Origin: Thysanoteuthis rhombus | Lineage: Eukaryota > Mollusca > Cephalopoda > Oegopsida > Thysanoteuthidae | Length of the DNA: 64,000 nt | Direction: 5' to 3' | NCBI GenBank assembly: GCA_963457665.1 | Contig: OY735207.1 | Location: 43,699,614 to 43,763,613 of the forward strand | Translations under genes and position numbers: made by a program | The notes under the pieces: generated by a model | Told to the model about the DNA's origin: nothing | What the model saw: the letters and a program-made list of their open reading frames with translations, nothing else | Database searches by the model: none | Part shown: piece after piece, positions 36,396 through 47,900 of the stretch | Layout: the number at the start of each line of letters is the position of its first letter | How positions within the stretch are numbered: position 1 is the stretch's first letter

Positions 36396-36686
36396 TGGAC
36401 TTCATGCAGGTGTCTGCAGTGTACAAAGAAAGTATACGTAGAATAAAATATGTTGAATTGAAAACTGCCCTGTTTTGACTTTGTTACAGCTCATCTTTGT
36501 GCTAGATTTACTACAAGTACACATTTTTCTTTTTCTTTTCATTTTTATCTTTTTTTTTTTTTTTTTTTTTTTTCTGTAGCTATCTCCAATAAGAAAAAAA
36601 ATTCTGCAGGCACTAGAAAATCAATGAAATGCAAACAGAAATGCTTCATTTTTCAAATTTCCTGATAAGTCTGCTGTCCTCCAAGC

Positions 36687-36689
<3 letters not shown>

Positions 36690-36727
<38 letters not shown>
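36690..36727. repeat. (TA)n microsatellite
   Basis: About nineteen TA dinucleotides in the hinderin-DRC12 spacer, between two long poly-T runs. Confidence 0.9.
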
Positions 36728-36728
<1 letters not shown>

Positions 36729-37799
36729 CTCTAGAAAAATTGGCAATGTTGGATTCCCCTGTCTGAAGTCATCTTGTTGTCCAAGATCTTGAAAGTTGTT
36801 CAGAAGTTTGTTTTTTTTTTTTTTTTTTTTTTTTTTTTTCCTGCAGCTTTTTTCATAAACCATACAGAGTTTATCCAACTGGAAAAGTCCTGGCTGTGTC
36901 CTACATTTTGTATCCAAAATTTCATTACTTAATCTGCTATGTTGTTTTGTTTTTTTTTTTAAATTTCTAACTGGGACACCAAAAAGATAGAAAATTATGT
37001 AAGTTCTGGAGTAAGCAACATACCGAGACAAACACATTTTCCCCATATAATTATGACCTGAAGAATTCAGAAAAATGGTCAAGATCCAAATACATCTTGA
37101 CTCTCTTTCAGGGGAGGGGGGAAGTGAAAAGCTGTTAAAATCCAATTGTTTTCATATAACTAGATCATAGAGATTTTTTTAGTTATATAAAACATTGGAA
37201 AATTGATCGTTTGAAAGAAGCAGTATACATGTTATGCTCAGATTTTTTTTTTTTTTCAGGAGACCAAGTATAGATATTAACAGCATCAGGAAGCCACTGA
37301 TTTAGCGGGGGAACAGGCAATAAATTTGGGGTTCCAAAAAATTATTTTGTAACAATCACTTTGAACCTAGAAGTGCTGTAAAAAAAATTTATCTGGTTTG
37401 TGGGAGGGTCACAAATTCTACACTGGTGTGGGAGGACTGTTCTGAGAACTGAAGGAGTCTTTGAAAGTGACTTGAATGAGAAAAAAATACATGTTACCCT
37501 CAGATCAAGTTTCAATATTGCATAATACATTGAAAGTAAGACTGGAAGTTAGGAGAAATCACTACAAAGATATTAGTCCAAATGAACCAATATTGGATGC
37601 TTAGATATTAATTAAACAAATGTAATGGACCCTTGTTCTAACAAACTTTTTTCACAAATATTCTATTATATTTCTGTGTATTAGTCACTGATAAAATGTT
37701 GTAAATTATCATGATTTTATTTTTCTTATTTTTATAAAAACCAATATTTTCAATTATACCTAAAACAAATCTTATGAGAACATGAGTCTCTGATTTTAG

Positions 37800-37840
37800 A
37801 TAAAATGTTGGGTCACTGACTAAAAAGGTTGAGAATCACT
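37800..37840. mobile_element. Right end of a hAT-type element
   Basis: CTAAAAAGGTTGAGAATCACTG near 37822 is the inverse of the common hAT end CAGTGATTCTCAACCTTTT. I could not find the matching left end with confidence, so only this terminus is called. Confidence 0.4.
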
Positions 37841-38169
37841 GAACCATACCATCAAAAAGGTAAGTATTTCATATTCTTTATTATTTTTCAGAACTATATA
37901 TTATATTGGAACTTTTTTTTTTTCTGCATTATAAAAAAAAGGCTTCCTTGACTAAAATGGCTTTCTGTATTAATGGTCACCCTTTCCCTCCTATTAGTCC
38001 ATTGAATCGAGTGTTTTCTGTACTTTGGTTCTGTAAGTAGTACCAGACCACATTTCTAGAATACTTATGCGGATCAGACTTACCCTCAGTGGCTTGCAAG
38101 AATACAATACTACCTGTAATAGTTTGTAAACTGGCTAGATAGCCATCACCCACCAGCAAGGCATTCTTT

Positions 38170-38375
38170 ATTTACTAAGCATAACTCAGTTTGGCACAAA
38201 GCCACATCAGCAAATTTTCAAATGGGGTCAAACACTACACTAGTGAATTAGTCTATGAGATTAACTTAGTTGGTACTCCACTTACCAAGCTTTACCTAGG
38301 CACAAGGGTAGCGCATTCAACAAGGATTGAACTCACAACTGTTGTAATGGTGTCACTACAACTTAGTTACCCCTG
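38170..38375 (-). mobile_element. tRNA-derived SINE, family D, one or two partial copies
   Basis: Contains TTTACTAAGCATAACTCAGT with TTGGCACAAAG, the family tail, and a second set with AACTTAGTTGGTACTCC and GGATTGAACTCACAAC (inverse B box) at 38.26-38.37 kb. Probably two nested or adjacent fragments. Confidence 0.45.
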
Positions 38376-38469
38376 TGTTATACAATACATGAAGCAATGA
38401 ACTTGTCTCTATTTCTCAAATGATCCATGGACACCCATTTATTGATTGTAATAATTGTTTTTTTTGGGG

Positions 38470-38645
38470 GGGAGCAGGTTGCTCATCCCATGCCCAAGAT
38501 GGACTGTCTTAAAAGGTGAAAGGGCTCCAACTACCCTGCTCTTTACCCATAGCTAAGGGAAGAAGTCAATTCATGCCTTTCCCAAGGACATTAGTGATTC
38601 CATGATCTATGCCATTGACTGGAATGCCACCTGCACCTCCTGGTA
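38470..38645 (-). mobile_element. tRNA-derived SINE, family A, partial
   Basis: Minus strand: GGAGGTGCAGGTGGCATTCC, then CACTAATGTCCTTGGGAAAG and GCATGAATTGACTTC, then TAGCTATGGGTAAAGAGCAG. Truncated in the tail. Confidence 0.6.
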
Positions 38646-39089
38646 ATGGTTTGCAAGCTTGCTAAATATAGCTCCGTGGTAAGGTATACTTGCTCGGCAT
38701 GCAATAGGTCAGTATCCAGCAACCCAGTGTCAGTGATTTCATTTTTGTATTGTGTGCACGAATAACCATGTGCCTAAGTCATCAAAGAAGAATAAAAAAT
38801 CAAGTGAAAGAAAGAAAACTGAAAGTTTATTCATTTTTTTCTTTCTTCCATTGATTTTTAATATGGATATAAAATAAATTTGAAAGAATTTTCAGTTGGA
38901 TGAATTCACTGGAAATAGAACATAACTTATATGATTATGTTATTAGTCCATAAGCAAAGAGCCGAAAATTCACGCATTTGTGTGGGCAAATTTTAGTTGT
39001 GTTTTTCAACTTGCTAGACATCTCTTGTCCAGTTTGGCGCGATAACTATTGCGAACTGGTTGCATAGTTGTACATACCATGACTTTACT

Positions 39090-39780
39090 CTAACCCAATA
39101 ACAGGCATCTAGACCAATGAAAATGGCTGTGCACATGATGGACAATAGACCATGAAAGATGTGATGATATTTTTAAGCAGATTGATGCACAATTACTTCT
39201 CCAATATCATAGTTATATGTCCACGCTACATAATACTGCAGAAATTTCATATCTGTCCTCACGATAATTCTCAAAATTGTCAATGAATTTCTAGGAAATT
39301 AGGTGGAAGGGTAGACAATAGGCTATAGAAGTTTTAGTTTTGGAGTGGATCCATGCATAATTACCTCCCATACAGTATAGTAACATCCACTTCTCATAAT
39401 ATTGCCACCCATCTGTCTACTATGTATCTTCAGAATTTCTCAATTAATTTCAAATTTCGTGGAACCATGGGAAATAGGGTCAGTGAGAGTTGGCCAAATT
39501 TTTGGGTGGATCCAGGGATTATTCTCTGATTGAGAGGGATTTTCCCCGTTTTATTTTCATACTGGTATGCACTCCTGACTGTCCACACGATATCCCAAAA
39601 GTTCTCCATGAATTACAATCAAATTTCATGGAACGATGGGAAATGGGGTCAGCAGGAGTTGGTAAAATTTTTGGGTGGATCCAGGGATTATTTTCTGATG
39701 GATATATTCCCATTTTTTGTTTTTCATTCACTTATGACTGTAAACACAATATTTCTAAAAAAATGCGATATATCTGACAA
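39090..39780. repeat. Tandem array of about 165-bp units
   Basis: The anchor GTGGATCCA occurs at 39345, 39506 and 39675, with a decayed version near 39178, giving spacings of 161-169. The last two units share GGTCAGYRRGAGTTGG, AATTTTTGGGTGGATCCAGG and GATTATTYTCTGAT; TCAAATTTCRTGGAAC also repeats. Older units are more diverged. Satellite-like, non-coding. Confidence 0.75.
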
Positions 39781-40009
39781 TCCTGCAATCAGGGCGGGGA
39801 CAATGGCGGCAATCAAAGACAAAAACAAAAACAATAATATTACATGCCAAATTACAGAAAACAAAATAGCGTGTATACAAATCCAAAGGATATTTTTGTT
39901 AACGGAAAGTATCACTGTAAAGAGTAAGGAGGTCCATCCTAAAGCTTAAAGATCAAAGCATTGCCTCTGGGGCTAGAGAACCTCATCCATTCAACAGTGA
40001 ACTGGCTAT

Positions 40010-40390
40010 CATCATTTCTGATGCTTGACTAGGCTTGGGACTTGTGGATATTGCTGAAGACTGCCTCTCCAGATGTCATCTAGACTGTTGGCCCGCATTG
40101 CTGGCATGAAGAAACAATCCTCACATTGGAGTAGCTTGCTAGACTTGAGCTCTCCACTATGCACAGAAGCTGGTGCGGGCTGTGTTGATGTCCACTGTGG
40201 TCGTTCAGCTTGTACCTCAGCTTGGGTGTCTTCCACTTGACCACTAGGAATTTTATGAGGCTGGCCTTGTTGGCCAAGATGCTGAGAAACTTTTGCACCT
40301 CCTGTTCACTTTCTCTCTCTCTCTCTCTCTCTGCATTCTTGATCGAGTCCTCCCGATAAACATCGTAGCTAAATGACAAACAGCTTGACA
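40010..40390 (-). pseudogene. Broken ORF relic of an unassigned repeated gene
   Basis: The minus-strand peptide NKASLIKFLVVKWKTPKLRY resembles a segment I recall from many repetitive, uncharacterised mollusc and cnidarian proteins (NK..LI.FLV.EWK...Y...L), next to a (CT)n-coded Glu/Arg/Ser run. The copy is broken and its class is not known to me; it is treated as a fossil. Confidence 0.4.
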
Positions 40391-41089
40391 TTGTAGAAAT
40401 GTAGACAGATATATCACAACATTTTTCATTGAGGTATTATGTGTTCAGTCATGAGAGTAAGCACATATGAGACAAAAAAATATATCTCTTAATCAAGCAT
40501 GTATTCACTTGAAAATTTAATCACACCTTTCGTGGCATATTGTCCATCCTTCTACAAAACTTCATAGAAGTCCATTAAGAACTCCGGGAGATACCAAATG
40601 GACAGCTATTTTCATAACGCCTGTTATAGGGTAAGGGTTAAAAGTCATGGTATCTACCACTAAGCTACTTATTCACAATGGTTATCGTGCCAAATTGTGA
40701 ACTACAGATGTCTAATCAAAAAACACAACTAGAATTTTTCCATCCCAATGATAACCATAAGTGGCCTGGCTCATGGACAATACACCTTTTGAAGGTCTTC
40801 CAATAAAAATCTTGGATGCTCCAAACTTAGAATTATTTAAAAAATAATCTTATGACAAGTATATTCTCTTAAATGTATTTGTAGTATTAATTTTTTACAC
40901 CAACATTTAAAATTAAGTAAACCAAATAAGAACATAATATAACTCAAGTTAGTCAAAAAAATTAACTTGATTCCATAAAAAAGGAAAACAAATTTTACTG
41001 TAAAGACTCCAAAAGCATAAATATACACTAATAGCAATAATACCCAGCACTGTTTTAGGGGGACTGCAAATATAACAATGTTTCCTCTT

Positions 41090-41790
41090 GCTTTAAACCC
41101 CTAAAAAAGAAAAAAATGGAAAAGAAGCTTACCAATATTTTTGGCTCCCAAGAGAAAAAAAAAAGTCCTTTCTTGATTTTTGACTCCTAGAAATGGAGAA
41201 TAAATGTTACTCTTCATTCTGACACTTAAAACTGAAAAAGCAATTCTCCCCTCGATTTTGTAAAAGTAAAAAGAAGTTCCCTCCAAATAATCTATGTAAC
41301 CCCCTATCCTCAAATTTTGTGTTTTTTAAAAATGACTGCTCTGACCCCTATAAGAGAGAAAAAAAAGTTCACCCACCTGATTATAACACTTGAAAGGGGG
41401 AAAAAATCTTGCCCCTTGATTTTGACCTCTAAAGGGGAAAAAGAAGTTCTCCCTTGATTGTAAATTAAGAAAAAGTAAGAAAAAAAAGAAAAGTTGTCCC
41501 TCGATTACGATGCTGGAAATGAAAATAGTTCTCTCTCAATTTTGAACACTTGGAGAGATCAAAAAAGTTCACCGAACTCAATTTTAACTCCTGTAAGTGG
41601 AGAAAAAAGTACCACCTCGACTTTGACCCCTTAAAGTGAAAGAAAAATTCCACTCAAATTTAGACCCATAAAATGGAAGAGAAATTCCTTTCTATTTTGA
41701 CCCCCCAAAAGTGAAAAATGAAAGAACAATTTTTCCCTTGATTTTGACCCCGAAAGGTAAAAAAAAAATAAAAGCTCTCTCTGTATCATA
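41090..41790. repeat. Degenerate minisatellite, about 40-50 bp unit
   Basis: A variant of TTGATTTTGACCCCTAAAAG followed by GGGAAAAAGAAGTTCTCCC recurs about fourteen times with indels. The spacing of GATTTTGA/GACTTTGA-type cores is roughly 40-50 bases. Units differ by base changes and A-run length. On the minus strand it yields pseudo-repetitive peptides with many stops, so coding is not supported. Confidence 0.75.
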
Positions 41791-42715
41791 TACATAACCT
41801 TTAATCCCCTAATTTCATGTTTAGGAACATTGATTTATCAATGAGATAAAGGGTTCAGCAGTTAAGTTACTTTGCAAATAAAGCTCATCTCCTCTAATAG
41901 TAGATTTTTTGTTTGGGGAAAAATGAGTGATGTGTAAAAAAAATCTTTCAAAAAATAAATATGGTCAGAATAAATTTTCTATTATGACATAATTATGACA
42001 TCGCAGCATTTTCAAATTGACTTGCCAGACACAGACTGGGATCTAGTCAAGCATTATAGTGATATAGTAAATAGACCCCACCTCCCTCTTTAAAATGTTA
42101 CGAATCATCCAGATTTCTTTTCTTTTTTTTTTTTCTTTTTTTTTTTTTGCACTCACTAATCCAGCACATTTCAGGGGTATCATAAATCATTACTTCTGAC
42201 TGCAATGCACTATTTGGGAGGAGAAGAACATAGTCACAAACTTTTACAAATATGTATAGATTATGTAAATAACTCATTAAATTTTCAGACGATACCTATT
42301 TTGGCAAAATACCCCTAAAAAAAATGTCATCATTTCTAACTGCTAAGAAGATAGTGAAGGGGGAGTTTTTCTTCTTTTTGTTTTCAAGGGAGGTAACTAC
42401 CATTTACATATTGTTTGCCACGCAGACGCAATATTATTGAATTCTCAAGCGAAAGAGAACATTAATAAAAGAATATTTTGAATATTATTTAAATATAAAT
42501 AAATCATATGAATAAATTGAGTAAATGTAAATTACTAAAAAACAAAATAGAATCTAAAATAACTTCTTTTTTTTCCCGAGTATTAAAGTGCGGGATTGAA
42601 ATTGCGTCCTTAGTTACAGGATAACTACCTGTTTCTTGTAAACAAGAAAAAACGTTTTTTAAATTGTTCAATCAAAAAAAAAAGAGAAGTTAAACAGATT
42701 TGAATTAGAATCACA

Positions 42716-42755
42716 ATGCCACCGAAAAAGAAGAAGACCGCCAAAAAGAAAGATG
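42716..42755 (+). CDS. DRC12: DRC12 exon 1
   Basis: ATG at 42716 in the context CACAATGCC begins 13 codons of Lys-rich sequence (MPPKKKKTAKKKD) and ends GAT-G before GTATGT, phase 1. The polybasic start is typical of this family. Confidence 0.82.
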
Positions 42756-44480
42756 GTATGTTTCAGATGAATTTATTTAATCAATACTTCCCTTAAATGT
42801 CAAGTGTGTTGAAGAAAAAAATTTGACAGCACTCAGAGGGAAAATATTTCTTTTAATTAAAGAAAATCGAATTGAAATGTTTTTTTAAAGTTAACTAAGT
42901 AATTTTTCATTTTTGTGATAAATAAGGGCTGAAGATTTAGTTGGGAAGATTTCTGATACTTGTTTACAAGTCACTTGTGTCCTACTTTATCCACAAAAAG
43001 TCAAGTTTGTGATAACTTTAGGTTAATATAATAATATCGTTGGAGTTGTGTGAATAAGAATTAGATGTAAGAAAAGTCCCTGAATCTGCTTTTTTTTTTG
43101 GGGCTTTTGTCATTACTAATAATGATGATTCTTCACAAAATTATTTAAAGTTGTGTTACATTTCAATGTTTTTTGGGTTTTTTTAAAATTCTATCAAGGA
43201 AGAAAAAGAACGTTACTTTCCATACAACTAAATATGTTTGTCATAGTCTGCTCGGATACTGTAGTGGTTAGCACACCTGCCTCACATGCAGAAGATTATG
43301 AGAATTCACAGTATGGGTGAAGAGTGTGAAAAACCCTTCATTAGTACAATGCTCTCAGCAGCTGATTGAGCTGTGTGATTAGGTGGACTTATATCCAACT
43401 CAAAAAAACATGTAGATATAAAGTCCTGGTTTCAACCAAACTTGAGACTTGCCAGGATCACTAAGCTTGGGTATGCAACAGATACTGAGACGTACTCATA
43501 CTCCACTGGAGATAATGAGATGCTTTACTTTACCTGATATCTTTGGTGTAGAAATTTTCTTCAGAGTCATTAGTATTATCACTAGTCTTTGTTCTTATTG
43601 ATATTTACTAAGCTTAATACAACACAAGGACACAAGCTTGGGCCACCCAGTAAGGATCAAACTCATTAATGGTCAGTGATACAAGCTCACTGACCATTGT
43701 TTCAAGGCAAGGTATTCCTTATCTTTATTCATATGATAGCCAAAAATCCTCGTCTGATACATTTAAGAGAGGATGCCTACAAGTTAAATAGCTTTCCAAA
43801 TTAGCTGCAGAAATGCATGTGCCTATGCATACATTATATAAATTCACTTGCCACCAGGGTCACATTCCAACTTTTTTTTTTTTAATGAAAAATGTCTAGA
43901 TAACGACTCTTCCTTTTGTTTACAATAATAAAACTGGTCTAACCCTGTAGCAAACATACATATATCCTTTTTTTGCATAATATATATATATATATATATA
44001 CTCATATAAACATCACTGTTTATACACCCTCATTATGCTGCACACATAACCTCAGAATATGTTTGAATAGATGAATAAATCAAATGTGTAAGTAAAGTTA
44101 TTTTTTTACCATTTTTAAAATCTCTGTACAAGTGGGGAATCAGTTTTCTATTGTAAATATGTGATAAACTGATCCCCCTTCTTCAAAACATCTTCATGTT
44201 CCAAATAATAAAATTACCACCCACTTTCTTCTACCTGGTCTTATCTACAACACAAGAACCATTCAAATAAAAAGATTTACATAAATTCATAGAACCTATA
44301 ATGAATTTAAAAGGAAATATCTTCAAATTATCTCTATATATTTCTGCATACTTGGAGCAGTTTTTAGACTGTTTTAGTTTCTCTGTACATGAAGCAGGTG
44401 ATCAGTATCATAGGGGATCAGTTTTCTATTGTTATTAAGTGATAAAATGAATCATCCAAAGATTAATAAATCTCTCTCTC

Positions 44481-44523
<43 letters not shown>

Positions 44524-44528
44524 ATGCA

Positions 44529-44622
<94 letters not shown>

Positions 44623-44885
44623 TGAAAGGGACGTGGCATTTGATCAACACTGCTGGAGTGCCATGTTAATATAACTATTTTGTTTTTAAAATAAGATAAA
44701 AACTTACACATAGTACCATTATCATAAAGTATATGTAAAACAAAATAATACTGAAGAAGATTATATTACCAGATATTGGGAAATGAGTTATCGAAGTGAC
44801 ACAAAGAGAATTTATAAAAAAGTTTTTTAATGTATTTAGTGTTTAAAGCTATAAAGATTTATAGACTATATATATATATGATATA

Positions 44886-44931
<46 letters not shown>

Positions 44932-47900
44932 ACGCTATAACTTTTGTTAATATGTAAGATAGTTGACCAGATATACCTTTCAAATATACAATTCATACAT
45001 AACCCCATACGTACAATGGTATGGAACAGAAAATTAATTTTGTGTATGGAAATGAGTTTTTCAATTATTTTCATACTGTACATAAAGTGGAAGAGCAATA
45101 GGTGGGAGGGTTCACTTTTCTATTGTTATCACATAATTTTGTCATACAAAATAATTTTTATCACGCCATTCTTATGATAGCTAAGTGGAAATTTAAACTC
45201 GAGAATTATAAATCTTCTCAAAATGAAGTAGCATTTCTTAGACTAGAATTCAATAAAAATCAGCCAATTGAATGATTACTTACATGAATTTTGAAAAAAA
45301 ATATTTCTTACATTTTACTCGTAGTATAGGGAAAATTACATTTACTTACAACTGCTGTTACCTTTCAAATCAGTTCAATGGTCAAGTGAAAACAGAGCCA
45401 CTTTTCCTTACCAATTTGTGATAATAGCCCGCTTCAATTAAGGAGCTTTTAAGGAACAGTTAAATATGTATGTCCAGAAAAGACAAAACATGATATTATC
45501 CAAAATACTGAAGTATATCACCAATATCAAAAACCCATCATATGGCTAGTATGTATGTATATTTATATTTGCTAAGCTTAACTTAGTTTGGCACCTGGCC
45601 AAAGTGAGAATCAGACTCACTACACTGCCAATGATCTGCAAGCTGACCTTGCCTGCCAAAAGCTTCATAAGGTTGGAACAGAAAACAAGGTTTCTTTATT
45701 TCAAGTCATCTAACTACCTCCAATAATATGATTGTAGTGCCCAGACCCATGAAACCAGAGCTTATGTGCTCAAAAGGTAGAGAATAGGGGTCCCCGCAAA
45801 AATTTACTTTGAGTGTGAATTCCAATGGCAAATGCTTACTTTTGCTTTATATATGCTAGTCTTGTAGTCATGTTACGCTACCAAACATAAGGAATGTGTC
45901 CTTTGATCACACCATCCATAACCCTCTTTGGTCAAGCCATGTGGCCAAATATATTATACAAAGGAGAATAAACATCTCTTTTTATGCCGCAGCACAAGCA
46001 GAAATGCTTTAATCACTTTATCAAATGATTCAGCAAATCAAAAGATAAAAATTAGGAATGTACACATTTGCAGTGTTATTCAACTTTTCAACATAGCTGT
46101 AAATACCGAATAATGTTTTTATGCTGCCAAAATGTTATATCACAATCAATTTTTGACAAGCTTTTCCTCATCTTATTTTTGTTTTTATCACAATGCTTTG
46201 GTTATTCTACTACCAACAAAGGCAAAAAAATAAGATGAAAGAAAATCTAGTCAAAAATCAAAGGTGAAAATACTTAATCAAAGAAATCTGGATGACAGAA
46301 GACCAAAATGTTTATTTGTATTTTGATATTGAAATGAAATAAGGAATTGATATTTTATTAAAAATCACCTTCTCTTTCAAGATAAAGAACTACAAACAGA
46401 AGAAAAATACAATCAAGCTATGGGAGAGGTTAAAGCCATGAAAGACTGTTTGGGTAAGTAGACAATGCTTCACACTGCATTGTCAGATCCCTACATTTAT
46501 ATTTCCCAAATGTTTTGGAGTCACCAAACTCTTGACCCAATAGGATTATTTCCAGATTAAGCCTGAAGCAACAGTTTGTTATTTTTTATTAATTGCTAAT
46601 TCATGATTTCCCTTAAATTTGTTTTCAGCAGCAAATTTTGATTATACGTGACTGATTATCTTAACAACAGACCTTGGGAAAGGCCTATGTCCAACAACAG
46701 ACTTTAAAAGCTGATTATAATGAAGCATACAAGCATGGGCACCTGGTGGGGGTCAAACAACATTTGCATCCTTTGATCAGGCTTTATTACCCAGGGCAAG
46801 GGGGTTTGAAAGTTTGTACTTTATAGTCAATAGAGGATAATGGTGCGGTACAATTCTTTCATATAACCCCAACTTGATATTGCCAGAATAGAAGACTGTA
46901 TTATTAATCACTGGTAACAGGGATGTCACTAAGTTATATTCCAATTATATGCTTCCACACTCCTCCCCTGAAATATATGCCTCCCCCTGAAAAAGATAAC
47001 TATGCATATGAGTATTATCTTCCTAAATGTGTAATGTATTTCATTTATTTTATTTTAGCCCTTCGCCATTCGATGCTGATCCAGGCAAAAACAAACAGTG
47101 AAGTTTGTCACCAGCACCTGGAACAAGTCCAAAAAGAACTCCAATCTCAAAAGTCTGACTATATAGCTGTTAGTGCAGGTAAGAATCACCTGGTGTGTGT
47201 TTTTTTTAAAATATCATTCGAAGACATAGATGTCCAGTTGTTGGCTGGAAGTTGAAACAGCCTGGCTGGTCAACCCAATTGTCATCTTAGTTTCTCTCTG
47301 TCAATTAGGCTCTCCATCCACATTCTTGATCTGAAGAAGTCTTGCAGAAATATTGTCAAGTTGAGTGTATCTACTCACAAAGAAGAGAACAACTGGTGTT
47401 TACAAAAGTATGAAAACAATGTATTATATTTTGTCAGAGTTACAACACTGAATTAACCCTTCCCTCAGCTTGAAGTGTTGTGTTTTCCCAAGACAGTAGA
47501 TCGGTCAACTTCTAAGGGGTTTATTCTACGTGAAACAAAAGGACTTCTAACAGAGATGGCACTGATAGGGAATAGTAGCCTCTTCATAACCGGTACTCCA
47601 TCCCAAAAAGGGTTGGTGGGTCACTGATGGGCAAGCAGCCAAGCAGTGTGTCAGCAGGGCTCTTTCAGGATGTTCTCCCAAGAAATCAAAATCCCAGTGT
47701 ATTTATCGAGAGTTGTTAGGAGGATAGTTGTGGTCTTAGATCACCTGAGGGTTCTGATCATCGACCACCCATGCTATCCCAAATTTGTCACATCTTTGCA
47801 AATTATATTGGCTCAATTCTCTTCAACTATCACCCGGGTGGTGGGACCACGCTACTTACATTACATAGACAAACCTATGCCTACTTTGCAAAGAGAGACC

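Larger units (their letters stand above)
35864..42715. other. Hinderin-DRC12 spacer
   Basis: Holds SINEs (36.1, 38.2, 38.5 kb), long poly-T runs, a hAT end, the 165-bp array, the unassigned ORF relic and the 44-bp minisatellite. The last 300 bases before the DRC12 start show no TATA box in a clear position. No gene is seen. Confidence 0.55.
44125..45130. repeat. Recurring CAGTTTTCTATTGT segments in DRC12 intron 1
   Basis: GTGGGGAATCAGTTTTCTAT (44135), ATAGGGGATCAGTTTTCTAT (44411) and GGGAGGGTTCACTTTTCTAT (45103) each follow a CTGTACA sequence and precede a GTGATAAA-like stretch. These suggest a degenerate repeat interrupted by microsatellites and the dispersed repeat. Confidence 0.5.

Noticed and set aside
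41101-41653. Two minus-strand frames over the minisatellite, with repeated FHF/FFF peptides
   Set aside because: The period shifts frame between units and stops are common, so the repetition is in the DNA and not a protein repeat.
44429-44711. Frames with Ser-Leu, Thr-His and Ile-Tyr runs
   Set aside because: These are direct translations of the compound microsatellite.
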